Shown: positions 1 through 6,350 of the stretch, one piece after another
How the letters are laid out: the number at the start of each line of letters is the position of its first letter
How positions within the stretch are numbered: the first letter of the stretch is position 1
Assembly (NCBI RefSeq): GCF_001885945.1
Contig: NZ_JXKQ01000006.1
Coordinates: 124,124 to 188,123, forward strand
DNA from: Enterococcus hermanniensis
Lineage (GTDB): Bacteria; Bacillota; Bacilli; Lactobacillales; Enterococcaceae
DNA: 64,000 nucleotides
Direction of reading: 5' to 3'
The notes under the pieces: generated by a model
Seen by the model: only the letters and a program-made list of their open reading frames with translations
The model's database searches: none
Told to the model about the DNA's origin: nothing
Position numbers and translations under genes: made by a program

Positions 1-594
1 TTCTTAGAAGGATTGCAAGGCTCCGGAAACTTCTTATTTGGAGCAATTGTTGGTGGGATGGCTGCCTTTGACTTTGGTGGACCAGTCAATAAAGTTGCTT
101 CGCTATTTGCAGATGGATTGCTATTAGAAGGGGTTCAAGGTCCGGAAGCTGTAAAAGTTTTGGCTTCAATGGTTCCACCATTTGGTGTAACGATTTCTTG
201 GGTATTATCAAAATTATTCCGCAAACCTAAATACTCGAAAGAAGAAGAAGACAATATCAAAATCGCTTTTCCAATGGGCCTTTGCATGATTACAGAAGGT
301 GTTATTCCTATCGCGGCAGTTGATCCGATTCGCTTGATCGTTTCATGTACGACCGGTGCAGCAATCGGAGGTGGCTTGAGTATGGCCTGGGGTGTAGGTT
401 CACCCGTTCCTTCAGGAGGTGTCTTCATTATTCCGGCAATGACGGATCCGCTAAGATTTACGCTTGCTTTAGTGATCGGTTCAGTGATCACAGGTGTCTT
501 ATTATTCGCACTGAAAAAAGCACCAGTGGAAAATGATATTCGTGATGAAGAAGAAGAGGAAGAAGTAGATTTTTCATCAATCAAATTATCTTAA
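1..594 (+). CDS. PTS system fructose-family EIIC component (3' part only)
   Basis: The reading frame is open from the first base, so the start lies upstream of the window; about 197 C-terminal residues are visible. This is the membrane channel subunit of a phosphotransferase sugar transporter of the fructose/mannitol family. It shows Gly-rich hydrophobic segments, the GGMAAFDFGGPVNK stretch typical of fructose EIIC, a cytoplasmic KLFRKPKYSKEEEDN loop, and the ITEGVIPIAAVDP motif characteristic of this family. The tail is strongly acidic (six consecutive Glu before VDFSS), encoded by a GAA/GAG run. The missing N-terminal part may carry IIA or IIB domains. It is followed by two ketose-bisphosphate aldolases, which suggests a ketose taken up as a 1-phosphate. 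The sugar cannot be told from the sequence. Confidence 0.88.
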   Translation, partial: FLEGLQGSGNFLFGAIVGGMAAFDFGGPVNKVASLFADGLLLEGVQGPEAVKVLASMVPPFGVTISWVLSKLFRKPKYSKEEEDNIKIAFPMGLCMITEGVIPIAAVDPIRLIVSCTTGAAIGGGLSMAWGVGSPVPSGGVFIIPAMTDPLRFTLALVIGSVITGVLLFALKKAPVENDIRDEEEEEEVDFSSIKLS

Positions 595-605
595 ATTGAT
601 TTAAG

Positions 606-638
606 CGGTTATCTTTTCTAGCACTGAAAAGATAACCG
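606..638 (+). other. Intercistronic stem-loop between EIIC and aldolase
   Basis: A perfect 13-bp inverted repeat (CGGTTATCTTTTC at 606-618 with its complement at 626-638) closes a 7-nt loop. No clear U-run follows, so it is a poor intrinsic terminator. It is more likely an mRNA processing or stabilising hairpin in a continuing operon. A weaker second repeat, TTTCTTT/AAAGAAA, lies at about 659-676, just before the aldolase ribosome-binding site. Confidence 0.6.
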
Positions 639-705
639 ATTTAAAAATAAAACTGATGTTTCTTTAAACAAAGAAATTCCTGATTCTAAAGAAGGAGACC
701 TTTAA

Positions 706-1557
706 ATGTATGTTTCGATGAAGGAAATGTTGCAAAAAGCCAATCGTGAAAAGTACGCAGTCATGGCGATCAATTGTTTTAATCTTGAAACGGCTAAAGC
801 AGTGATTGAAGCAGCAGAAGAGATGCGTTCACCAATCATTATCGATTTATTGCAGGACCATCTGAAAGAACACTTGGATATCCGCTATCTGACCAAACCG
901 ATTATTCGAATGGCCAACGATGCGAAAGTAGAAGTGGCAATCAATTTAGACCATGGTCAGGATGTAGCATTTGTTAAGCAGTGTTTACACGAAGGTTTTT
1001 CAAGTGTCATGATGGATGCTTCAATGTATCCGTTAGAAGAAAATATTCGAATCACTAAAAACATGGTTGAACTAGCTCAGATATATAATGCGAGTGTCGA
1101 AGCAGAAGTTGGGGATATGGGCGCAGTTGCTGGTGATCATTTCACAAATGATGACATGTATACCGATCCAGATGATGCCTTTCGTTTTATCAAAGAAACA
1201 GGCGTTGATTGCTTAGCCTTATCGTATGGCTCTAGTCATGGAAATTATCCGGTAGGCTATGTACCTGATTTTCGCTTTGATATCGTTGAAAAAATCAAAG
1301 CGGCAACTGATTTGCCTTTAGTGTTGCATGGTGGATCTGGGGCGGGAGAAAAAAATATTATTCGCTCGATTGAATTAGGTATCAATAAAATCAATGTGGG
1401 CTCAGATTTTATGAAAGCTCAAAAAGCTGAAATCCAAAAATTATTAAGTGATGATTCAGATGTGGATTATCCGACATTGATTCATCAAACGATTGCAGCA
1501 GGAAAAGAAGTCGTTAAACAGTATATAGAACTTTCAGGTTCTAAAAATAAATCTTAG
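706..1557 (+). CDS. Class II ketose-bisphosphate aldolase (GatY/KbaY type), copy 1
   Basis: 283 residues. Class II zinc aldolases of this family split fructose- or tagatose-1,6-bisphosphate into DHAP and glyceraldehyde-3-phosphate. Visible signatures: NLDHGQDVAF (catalytic Asp and zinc His), the zinc-ligand region EAEVGDMGAV, YGSSHGNYP (second zinc His), LHGGSGAGEKNI (third zinc His plus phosphate loop), and INKINVGSDF (C-terminal phosphate-binding segment). Length matches the 280-290 aa class IIA/GatY group. The start has a good site, AAGGAG, at about 691-696. It lies between the EIIC gene and a second, diverged aldolase, so it probably acts on the imported ketose phosphate, but substrate specificity cannot be assigned. 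The kinase that makes the 1,6-bisphosphate is not obvious in the window. Confidence 0.88.
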   Translation: MYVSMKEMLQKANREKYAVMAINCFNLETAKAVIEAAEEMRSPIIIDLLQDHLKEHLDIRYLTKPIIRMANDAKVEVAINLDHGQDVAFVKQCLHEGFSSVMMDASMYPLEENIRITKNMVELAQIYNASVEAEVGDMGAVAGDHFTNDDMYTDPDDAFRFIKETGVDCLALSYGSSHGNYPVGYVPDFRFDIVEKIKAATDLPLVLHGGSGAGEKNIIRSIELGINKINVGSDFMKAQKAEIQKLLSDDSDVDYPTLIHQTIAAGKEVVKQYIELSGSKNKS

Positions 1558-1572
1558 AGGAGATAACGCCAA

Positions 1573-2472
1573 ATGTTAATTAATATGAAGCAAATGCTAG
1601 AAATCGCAAAGGAAAATAAATTCGCCGTAGGAGCGTTTAACGTAGCAGACAGCAATTTTTTACGAGTAGTTATTGAAGCAGCAGAAGAAAATGATGCTCC
1701 AGCGATCATCGCTGTTCATCCAACTGAATTGGATTTTACAAAAGATGAATTCTTCCAATACGCTGTATCACGTGCAAAAAATAGTTCGGTTCCATTCGTT
1801 ATCCACATGGACCATGGGGATAGCTTAGCTAGTATCATGCGCGCCATTCATTGCGGCTTTAGTTCTGTCATGATCGATGGCTCATTATTACCATTCGAAG
1901 AAAATATCGCTATTACAAAAGAAATCGTTGATGTTTGTCATAAAATTGGAGTTTCTGTCGAAGGTGAACTGGGAACAATCGGCAATACGGGTACTTCGGT
2001 CGAAGGTGGCGTCTCTGAAGTGATTTATACACGACCAGAAGATGCAGAAGAATTTATTGAAAAAACAGGGATTGATACATTAGCAGTTGCTATTGGGACA
2101 GCCCATGGTATCTATCCAAAAGATGTTAAACCAGAATTGAAAATGGATGTTTTAGAAGAAATCAAAAACAGAGTAGACATTCCACTAGTCCTTCATGGTG
2201 GGTCTGCTAATCCAGATGAAGAAATCGCGAAAGCCGTTCAAATCGGGATTCAAAAAGTCAATATCTCGTCAGATTACAAATATGCATTTTACAAAAAATG
2301 TCGTGAGATTCTATCGACTACTGAGTTATGGGATCCGAATGCAATCTATCCGGAATGTATCGATGCGGCCAAAGCAGTTGTGAAACAAAAAATGGAATTG
2401 TTCAATTCAATCGGCCAAGCAGAAGTTTTCCGTAAAGAAAATATCCAACCTTGGAGATCAGAACAAAATTAA
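1573..2472 (+). CDS. Class II ketose-bisphosphate aldolase, copy 2
   Basis: 299 residues, paralogous to the preceding gene (only 15 nt apart) but clearly diverged. It keeps the metal and catalytic signatures HMDHGDSLAS, EGELGTIGN, IGTAHGIYP and LHGGSANPDEEI, and the phosphate segment VNISSDYK. Two family positions differ from copy 1: the phosphate loop reads GGSANPDEE rather than GGSGAGEKN, and the extended C-terminus ends VFRKENIQPWRS. AGAGGAGATAA precedes the ATG. The two-aldolase layout suggests either different substrates or a heteromeric/non-identical pair, as in GatY/GatZ-like systems, but both copies here look catalytically intact. A rho-independent terminator follows immediately. Confidence 0.87.
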   Translation: MLINMKQMLEIAKENKFAVGAFNVADSNFLRVVIEAAEENDAPAIIAVHPTELDFTKDEFFQYAVSRAKNSSVPFVIHMDHGDSLASIMRAIHCGFSSVMIDGSLLPFEENIAITKEIVDVCHKIGVSVEGELGTIGNTGTSVEGGVSEVIYTRPEDAEEFIEKTGIDTLAVAIGTAHGIYPKDVKPELKMDVLEEIKNRVDIPLVLHGGSANPDEEIAKAVQIGIQKVNISSDYKYAFYKKCREILSTTELWDPNAIYPECIDAAKAVVKQKMELFNSIGQAEVFRKENIQPWRSEQN

Positions 2473-2480
2473 TCGAATTG

Positions 2481-2510
2481 GCCAAGGGGGATTTCCCCTT
2501 GGCATTTTTT
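2481..2510 (+). terminator. Rho-independent terminator of the PTS/aldolase operon
   Basis: Nine-bp perfect stem GCCAAGGGG / CCCCTTGGC (2481-2489, 2495-2503) with a 5-nt loop, followed by ATTTTTT. It separates the aldolases from the ROK kinase. Confidence 0.9.
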
Positions 2511-2551
2511 GTGAGATTATCAAATGAATGATAGAAATGAGGAGGAAATTT

Positions 2552-3415
2552 ATGTTATATGGTGGTATCGAGGCTGGTGGTACAAAATTTATTTGTGCAG
2601 TGGCGGATGAGCAACAAAACATTTTAGCAAAAGTCAGTATTCCGACAACTACTCCACAAGCAACCTTCGAAGCAGTATTTGCTTTTTTTGATCGTTATCC
2701 GATCGATGCGTTAGGAATAGGTTCCTTTGGTCCTATCGGCATCCAACCGAATCATAAAAATTATGGGCATATTCTGGCAACACCAAAGGAAGGTTGGGCC
2801 AATACAAATTTTTTAGGGAAATTGAAACAACGCTACAATGTTCCAACGGCCTGGACTACAGATGTCAATGCAGCCGCTTATGGTGAAATAAAAAAAGGAG
2901 CGGCCAAACAAAAACATAGCTGTATTTATCTAACGATTGGAACGGGGATCGGCGGTGGAGTGGTCATAAATGATGCTGTTTTTGAGGGAATCAGTCATCC
3001 GGAAATGGGCCATCTTTTTGTAAAACGTGATCCTAAAGATACTTATCAAGGAACTTGTCCGTATCATAAAGACTGTTTAGAAGGCTTAGCTGCAGGTCCT
3101 TCTTTAGAAGCTCGAACGGGTATTCGTGGCGAGGACTTGCCATTAGATCATCCAATCTGGGATCTGCAAGCCAATTATTTAGCTCAAGCACTGATGTCTT
3201 ATACGTTGATTTTAGCTCCAGAAGTAATTGTTTTAGGCGGAGGTGTGATGAATCAAGATCACTTGCTCAAAAAAATCCAGCAGCAATTTACAGAATTAAT
3301 GGCTGGCTATGTGGAAATACCGAATGTTGAAAAGTATATTGTCCGATGGGGCTTACCAAATGAAAGTGGTTTGATTGGTACCTTATTATTAGCACAAAAA
3401 GAATTAGAAAAATAA
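2552..3415 (+). CDS. scrK: ROK-family fructokinase
   Basis: 287 residues from the chosen ATG at 2552; the upstream in-frame ATG at 2528 is rejected because GAGGAGG at 2539-2545 sits 6 nt before 2552. Phosphorylates fructose to fructose-6-phosphate with ATP. Evidence: N-terminal phosphate-binding GGIEAGGTKF, second glycine-rich IGTGIGGGVV, the ROK zinc-binding region with GHLFVKRDPKD followed by CPYHKDCLEGLAAG (His and Cys ligands), and C-terminal ILAPEVIVLGGGV. Length and motif order match ScrK/GmuE-type fructokinases. It stands between two terminators and probably has its own promoter, but its position after a ketose PTS operon fits sugar metabolism. Confidence 0.88.
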   Translation: MLYGGIEAGGTKFICAVADEQQNILAKVSIPTTTPQATFEAVFAFFDRYPIDALGIGSFGPIGIQPNHKNYGHILATPKEGWANTNFLGKLKQRYNVPTAWTTDVNAAAYGEIKKGAAKQKHSCIYLTIGTGIGGGVVINDAVFEGISHPEMGHLFVKRDPKDTYQGTCPYHKDCLEGLAAGPSLEARTGIRGEDLPLDHPIWDLQANYLAQALMSYTLILAPEVIVLGGGVMNQDHLLKKIQQQFTELMAGYVEIPNVEKYIVRWGLPNESGLIGTLLLAQKELEK

Positions 3416-3443
3416 AAAGTCTTTCATTATGAAAGACTTTTTT
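3415..3443. terminator. Bidirectional terminator between scrK and glycosyltransferase
   Basis: Stem AAAAGTCTTTC / GAAAGACTTTT with loop ATTAT; T-rich on both strands, so it can end the + strand scrK transcript and the - strand glycosyltransferase transcript. Confidence 0.88.
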
Positions 3444-3445
3444 GT

Positions 3446-4606
3446 TTATTTAGCTAAATATCTTTCGATCGTATCAACGGCTTGCTTATACCCACCAGCC
3501 ACTTCAAAAGACTTTTTGATTTTTTTTAGGTTCATTAAATACTTCGGATCGACTTGGACTGCTTCAACCGCTGATTGTAATTCGTTACTTTCTACTGTTT
3601 GATAATCTAAACAAATACCTGCATTTAATTCTGTTAGCCGCTTTGCGAGTGCTGGCTGATCAGAACCCATGGGTAGAGAAACAAACGGGATTTCATTCAA
3701 AATCAAGTCGTTCATGCTGTTCAAACCATTATGGGTGATTGCAACATCGGTATATTTTAGCACCTCGTTTTGCGGCACATAGTCGCGAATAATAAAATTA
3801 TCAGGAATAACTAAATCATCTAGTCCTACTTTATGAGCAGCCATAACAACTAAATAATCAGAATGACTGAAAGCTTCAAAAACTTTTTGATAAATTTCTT
3901 TAGCAAAATCACCGAAAATCGTTCCAAATGAAATATACAAAACGTTATCAGCTGATTTGATCTGCTCAATCGGGAAATCAGCTAAGTCTTCTAATCGATT
4001 GTAGATATCGGCTCCTACCAACGCATATTTTTCATCAAAGAAATCACGTTCTTCAACCGGTAAAAAATATTCTGAAGTAAAAACAATATTTAAATTTTCT
4101 TCATTCATGATTAAATCAAAAAAATGATCCGGCATGGTTAGATTAAATTGTTGTTCGATTTTTTGGGCTTCTTGTAGATATGCTTCATTCAAGGCATTAA
4201 ATTTACCAGCAATTTTTGTTTGGTTTGGTTGCATGAATTCTTTCATCCCCATAAAAACAGCCAACATTGAGATCGCAGGTAACATCAAATAGTCAGCGAT
4301 TTGCTTGCTAAAAGGCATAGCGATGGAGTGGATAACATAATCAAAAGTGTCGTTTTCGATTTGATCAAAAATATCTTGAATAATATCTGATCCATGATCG
4401 ATTAACACGTTGAAGCCATTCTTGAAAATATTTAAATCATAATGGTAAGGGCGGTATTCTGCCCCAGCATTTTCGATTTTTTCACGAAACTCTTCGCTTG
4501 AAAAATAGACTACTTCAATTCCACGATGAGTGAGTTCATTTACGAGTCCTAGTGAAGGGTTTACGTGCCCGTGAGTTGTTACATTTAAAAATAAAACTTT
4601 TGTCAT
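3446..4606 (-). CDS. MGT-family glycosyltransferase (macrolide glycosyltransferase-like)
   Basis: 386 residues, soluble GT-B fold of family GT1. The N-terminal half begins MTKVLFLNVTTHGHVNPSLG, with the acceptor-domain His-Val-Asn-Pro pattern. The C-terminal donor domain has LYISFGTIFGDF and the nucleotide-sugar signature THNGLNSMNDLILNEIPFVSLPMGSDQP, split here only by my reading; the TH-x-G and the P-x-x-x-DQP pattern are standard for MGT/YjiC/OleD enzymes. Such enzymes transfer glucose from UDP-glucose to macrolides, flavonoids or lipids; the acceptor is not predictable. It is monocistronic, with its own strong promoter overlapping an inverted repeat, which suggests inducible expression under a dedicated repressor. 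A role in detoxifying a small molecule is an inference. Confidence 0.82.
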   Translation of the reverse strand: MTKVLFLNVTTHGHVNPSLGLVNELTHRGIEVVYFSSEEFREKIENAGAEYRPYHYDLNIFKNGFNVLIDHGSDIIQDIFDQIENDTFDYVIHSIAMPFSKQIADYLMLPAISMLAVFMGMKEFMQPNQTKIAGKFNALNEAYLQEAQKIEQQFNLTMPDHFFDLIMNEENLNIVFTSEYFLPVEERDFFDEKYALVGADIYNRLEDLADFPIEQIKSADNVLYISFGTIFGDFAKEIYQKVFEAFSHSDYLVVMAAHKVGLDDLVIPDNFIIRDYVPQNEVLKYTDVAITHNGLNSMNDLILNEIPFVSLPMGSDQPALAKRLTELNAGICLDYQTVESNELQSAVEAVQVDPKYLMNLKKIKKSFEVAGGYKQAVDTIERYLAK

Positions 4607-4638
4607 TTATAATCGCTTCTTTCATTTTCATAATGATA

Positions 4639-4673
4639 AGGTGACCTTACTAATAAATATAATAAGGCTACCT
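4639..4673. promoter_or_regulatory. Operator-like inverted repeat over the glycosyltransferase promoter
   Basis: AGGTGACCTTA (4639-4649) and TAAGGCTACCT (4663-4673) are inverted copies matching at 9 of 11 positions, with a 13-nt AT-rich spacer. The right arm overlaps the -10 box and the left arm covers the transcription start region, an arrangement expected of a dimeric repressor site (TetR/MarR-like). No regulator gene is adjacent. Confidence 0.5.
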
Positions 4674-4687
4674 GATTAAAATGTCAA
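4659..4687 (-). promoter_or_regulatory. Sigma-A promoter of the glycosyltransferase gene
   Basis: On the - strand TTGACA (4682-4687) is separated by exactly 17 nt from TATTAT (4659-4664). It is positioned about 50 nt upstream of the glycosyltransferase start. Confidence 0.75.
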
Positions 4688-4689
4688 TA

Positions 4690-4728
4690 AAAAAATAAGC
4701 ATGACTATTCTTAGTCATACTTATTTTT
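4690..4728 (-). terminator. Terminator after bioY
   Basis: AAAAATAAGCATGACTA and its near-complement at 4712-4728 form a long stem with a 4-nt loop. It is T-rich on both sides, lies just after the bioY stop on the - strand, and insulates bioY from the glycosyltransferase promoter. Confidence 0.85.
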
Positions 4729-4732
4729 AAAA

Positions 4733-5275
4733 TTAGTGATAAATATATTTTGTAAAAGTTAGCCGTTTTCCTAACAGGATACCCAAATATCCTGCTGCAA
4801 TGGCCTTAATGATTCCTGGGAAAATAAATGGGATCATTCCGGCAGAAAAAGCCGCTTCCCAAGGAAGGCCTCCACTTATTTTTAACCACAATGAACCGAA
4901 AATAAGGGTAATAAAAGCAGCGATAATATTAGCTGTGATAGACCAAAAATAATTAAACGTAGCTTTTTCTAATAACCAGCCGGTAAAATATGCTTGAAAA
5001 ATAAAGCCAATTAAAAAACCGCCAGTTGGCCCGAAAAAGTTGGCAAAACCGCCAGCTCCACCAGCTAAGACAGGGAGTCCAATTATTCCCATCAACAGAT
5101 AAATCAGTACGGCCATGGTTCCTGTTTTCTTTCCAAGAATAGTGACAGTAAAACCAACGGCAAAAGTTTGTAAGGTTAAGGGGATCGCTCCTAAAGGGAT
5201 TGTAAATTGTGACAAAATACTGATTACAGCTGCAAAAATTCCGGCTAATACAATTTCTCGACTGGATAGTTTCAA
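4733..5275 (-). CDS. bioY: Biotin ECF transporter substrate-binding subunit
   Basis: 180 residues, integral membrane, with about six hydrophobic helices. BioY is the S component that binds biotin and associates with the shared ECF energising module (EcfA1A2T, not in this window). Family marks: FTIPLGAIPLTLQTFAV near residues 25-41, GKKTGTMAVLIYLLMGIIGLPV, and GGAGGFANFFGPTGGFLIGF around 72-91, the biotin-binding loop region. The predicted start is TTG at 5275 with a modest GAGTGAT site upstream; no better start is visible. Alone in its transcript. The upstream palindrome indicates repression by biotinyl-BirA. No biotin biosynthesis genes are seen, consistent with biotin auxotrophy and uptake. 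Confidence 0.92.
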   Translation of the reverse strand: MKLSSREIVLAGIFAAVISILSQFTIPLGAIPLTLQTFAVGFTVTILGKKTGTMAVLIYLLMGIIGLPVLAGGAGGFANFFGPTGGFLIGFIFQAYFTGWLLEKATFNYFWSITANIIAAFITLIFGSLWLKISGGLPWEAAFSAGMIPFIFPGIIKAIAAGYLGILLGKRLTFTKYIYH

Positions 5276-5286
5276 TCAGATCACTC

Positions 5287-5324
5287 TTTCGTTAACTTAT
5301 TTTTTATTTTTTAGGTTAACGAAA
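5287..5324 (-). promoter_or_regulatory. BirA-type operator upstream of bioY
   Basis: Perfect 10-bp inverted repeat, TTTCGTTAAC at 5287-5296 and GTTAACGAAA at 5315-5324, with an 18-nt AT-rich spacer. The GTTAAC half-sites and this spacing match known BirA operators, in which half-sites are separated by the same distance. It starts at the -10 box and covers the expected transcription start of bioY, fitting repression by BirA bound to biotinyl-AMP. Confidence 0.78.
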
Positions 5325-5352
5325 TTATAAGACAACAAGTATTAGAAGTAAA
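5324..5352 (-). promoter_or_regulatory. bioY promoter
   Basis: On the - strand TTTACT (5347-5352), 17-nt spacer, TATAAT (5324-5329). The -10 box abuts the BirA operator. Confidence 0.72.
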
Positions 5353-5405
5353 GACTTTTAATTGTTACCCAAGCTAATTCGGACTTTTTTGTCTCAAACT
5401 CGATA

Positions 5406-5434
5406 TTGTAAAAAGAGAAAGCGTTTTATATACT
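5406..5434 (+). promoter_or_regulatory. Promoter of the TVP38/DedA-family gene
   Basis: TTGTAA (5406-5411), 17-nt spacer, TATACT (5429-5434). Transcription would start near 5441, giving a leader of about 190 nt before the coding region. Confidence 0.65.
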
Positions 5435-5440
5435 TGGTAT

Positions 5441-5628
5441 AAGAATTATTTGAGGAGGAGAAAAGCTGCTGAAAATGGATCACACGCCATGAGTACTCAA
5501 AAATCTTAGGCTAACTAGGAGGGTCAGTTTTCCCAGAAACAAATCTATTGATACCTTTTAATTGGTTCTTTTCGTATTCTTGGGCGAGTCATTTTGAACA
5601 ATAATCTAGAACAAGGAAGGAAAAATTA
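5441..5628 (+). promoter_or_regulatory. Long 5' leader with two overlapping mini-ORFs (unidentified element)
   Basis: This stretch holds no normal-sized gene. It contains a strong GAGGAGGAG at 5452-5460, a 5-codon ORF at 5475-5492 (MDHTP) whose stop overlaps the ATG of a 6-codon ORF at 5489-5509 (MSTQKS), a second purine-rich AGGAGGG at about 5518-5524, and only then the real site AAGGAAGG before the TTG start at 5629. I recognise no Rfam-type riboswitch. Translational attenuation is one possible reading. Confidence 0.4.
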
Positions 5629-6294
5629 TTGAAAAATAAACGTTTAGCTAAGATCTATCTAGTTGCAATTATTTTATTAATAAGTATCAGTGCGTATTTC
5701 ATACCACCAATCCGGTTAAAGTTCACACAAATTTTTGTGTTGTTCAACTCTATGAGTGTCGAAAATATCGTAGAGTTTTTACATTCCTATGGTGTTTGGG
5801 CCATTTTGATTTCTTTTTTACTAATGATGTTTCAGTCGGTCATTGCTCCATTACCTACTTTTTTGATTACCTTTGCGAACGCTGCCGTCTTCGGTTGGTG
5901 GCAAGGTGCATTATTGTCTTGGACGAGTGCCATGGCGGGTTCATTGGTTTGTTTTTATATTGCTCGGATTGCAGGTCGGGATCTGGTCGAACGCTTGGAT
6001 AAAAATTTCTCGTTGACAGCTTTAGACAGTTACTTTGATCGCTATGGGAAACACACGATTTTGATTTGTCGATTATTACCATTCGTCTCGTTTGATTTTG
6101 TCAGTTACGCAGCCGGTTTAACCGCGATCAAGCCGCTGCCGTTTTTAATTGCGACAGGTATCGGACAATTACCAGCAACGATCGTCTATTCATATGTTGG
6201 AAGTAATTTATCTGGAAATACGAAAACGATTCTCTTTGGTTTATTGAGTATGTTTGCTTTATTTATTGCGATTTATATTTTCAAGCAACTTTAG
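5629..6294 (+). CDS. TVP38/TMEM64 (DedA/VTT) family membrane protein
   Basis: 221 residues with five to six hydrophobic segments. The central VTT-type domain has SFLLMMFQSVIAPLPTFLITFANAAVFG (residues about 64-91, here only summarised), GWWQGALLSWTSAMAGS, FYIARIAGRD, and the re-entrant-loop motif DRYGKHTILICRLLPFVSFD with the conserved R-x-x-P. Members of this fold are implicated in polyprenyl-phosphate or phospholipid translocation across the membrane (established for DedA and DUF368 relatives); the lipid handled here is unknown. TTG start with AAGGAAGG 7 nt upstream. Monocistronic, with a long leader at the 5' end and a terminator shared with the convergent gene at the 3' end. Confidence 0.82.
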   Translation: MKNKRLAKIYLVAIILLISISAYFIPPIRLKFTQIFVLFNSMSVENIVEFLHSYGVWAILISFLLMMFQSVIAPLPTFLITFANAAVFGWWQGALLSWTSAMAGSLVCFYIARIAGRDLVERLDKNFSLTALDSYFDRYGKHTILICRLLPFVSFDFVSYAAGLTAIKPLPFLIATGIGQLPATIVYSYVGSNLSGNTKTILFGLLSMFALFIAIYIFKQL

Positions 6295-6310
6295 CAAAGC
6301 AGACAATTAA

Positions 6311-6350
6311 AAAAAGGCGCTCGTCAGTAATGAAACTGACGGACGTCTTT
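6311..6350. terminator. Bidirectional terminator between convergent genes
   Basis: Core stem CGTCAGT / ACTGACG (6322-6328, 6335-6341) extended by imperfect pairing of the flanking AAAGGCGCT and GGACGTCTTT; A/T-runs on both sides. Confidence 0.75.

Noticed and set aside
135..584. Open frames antisense to the EIIC gene and many similar shadows across the window
   Set aside because: They lie wholly opposite well-supported genes, have no ribosome-binding sites or recognisable domains, and show skewed composition typical of antisense translation.
5475..5509. Annotating the mini-ORFs MDHTP and MSTQKS as CDS features
   Set aside because: Five and six codons with non-ideal spacing to the purine-rich site are not enough to call genes; kept only as a leader feature and finding.
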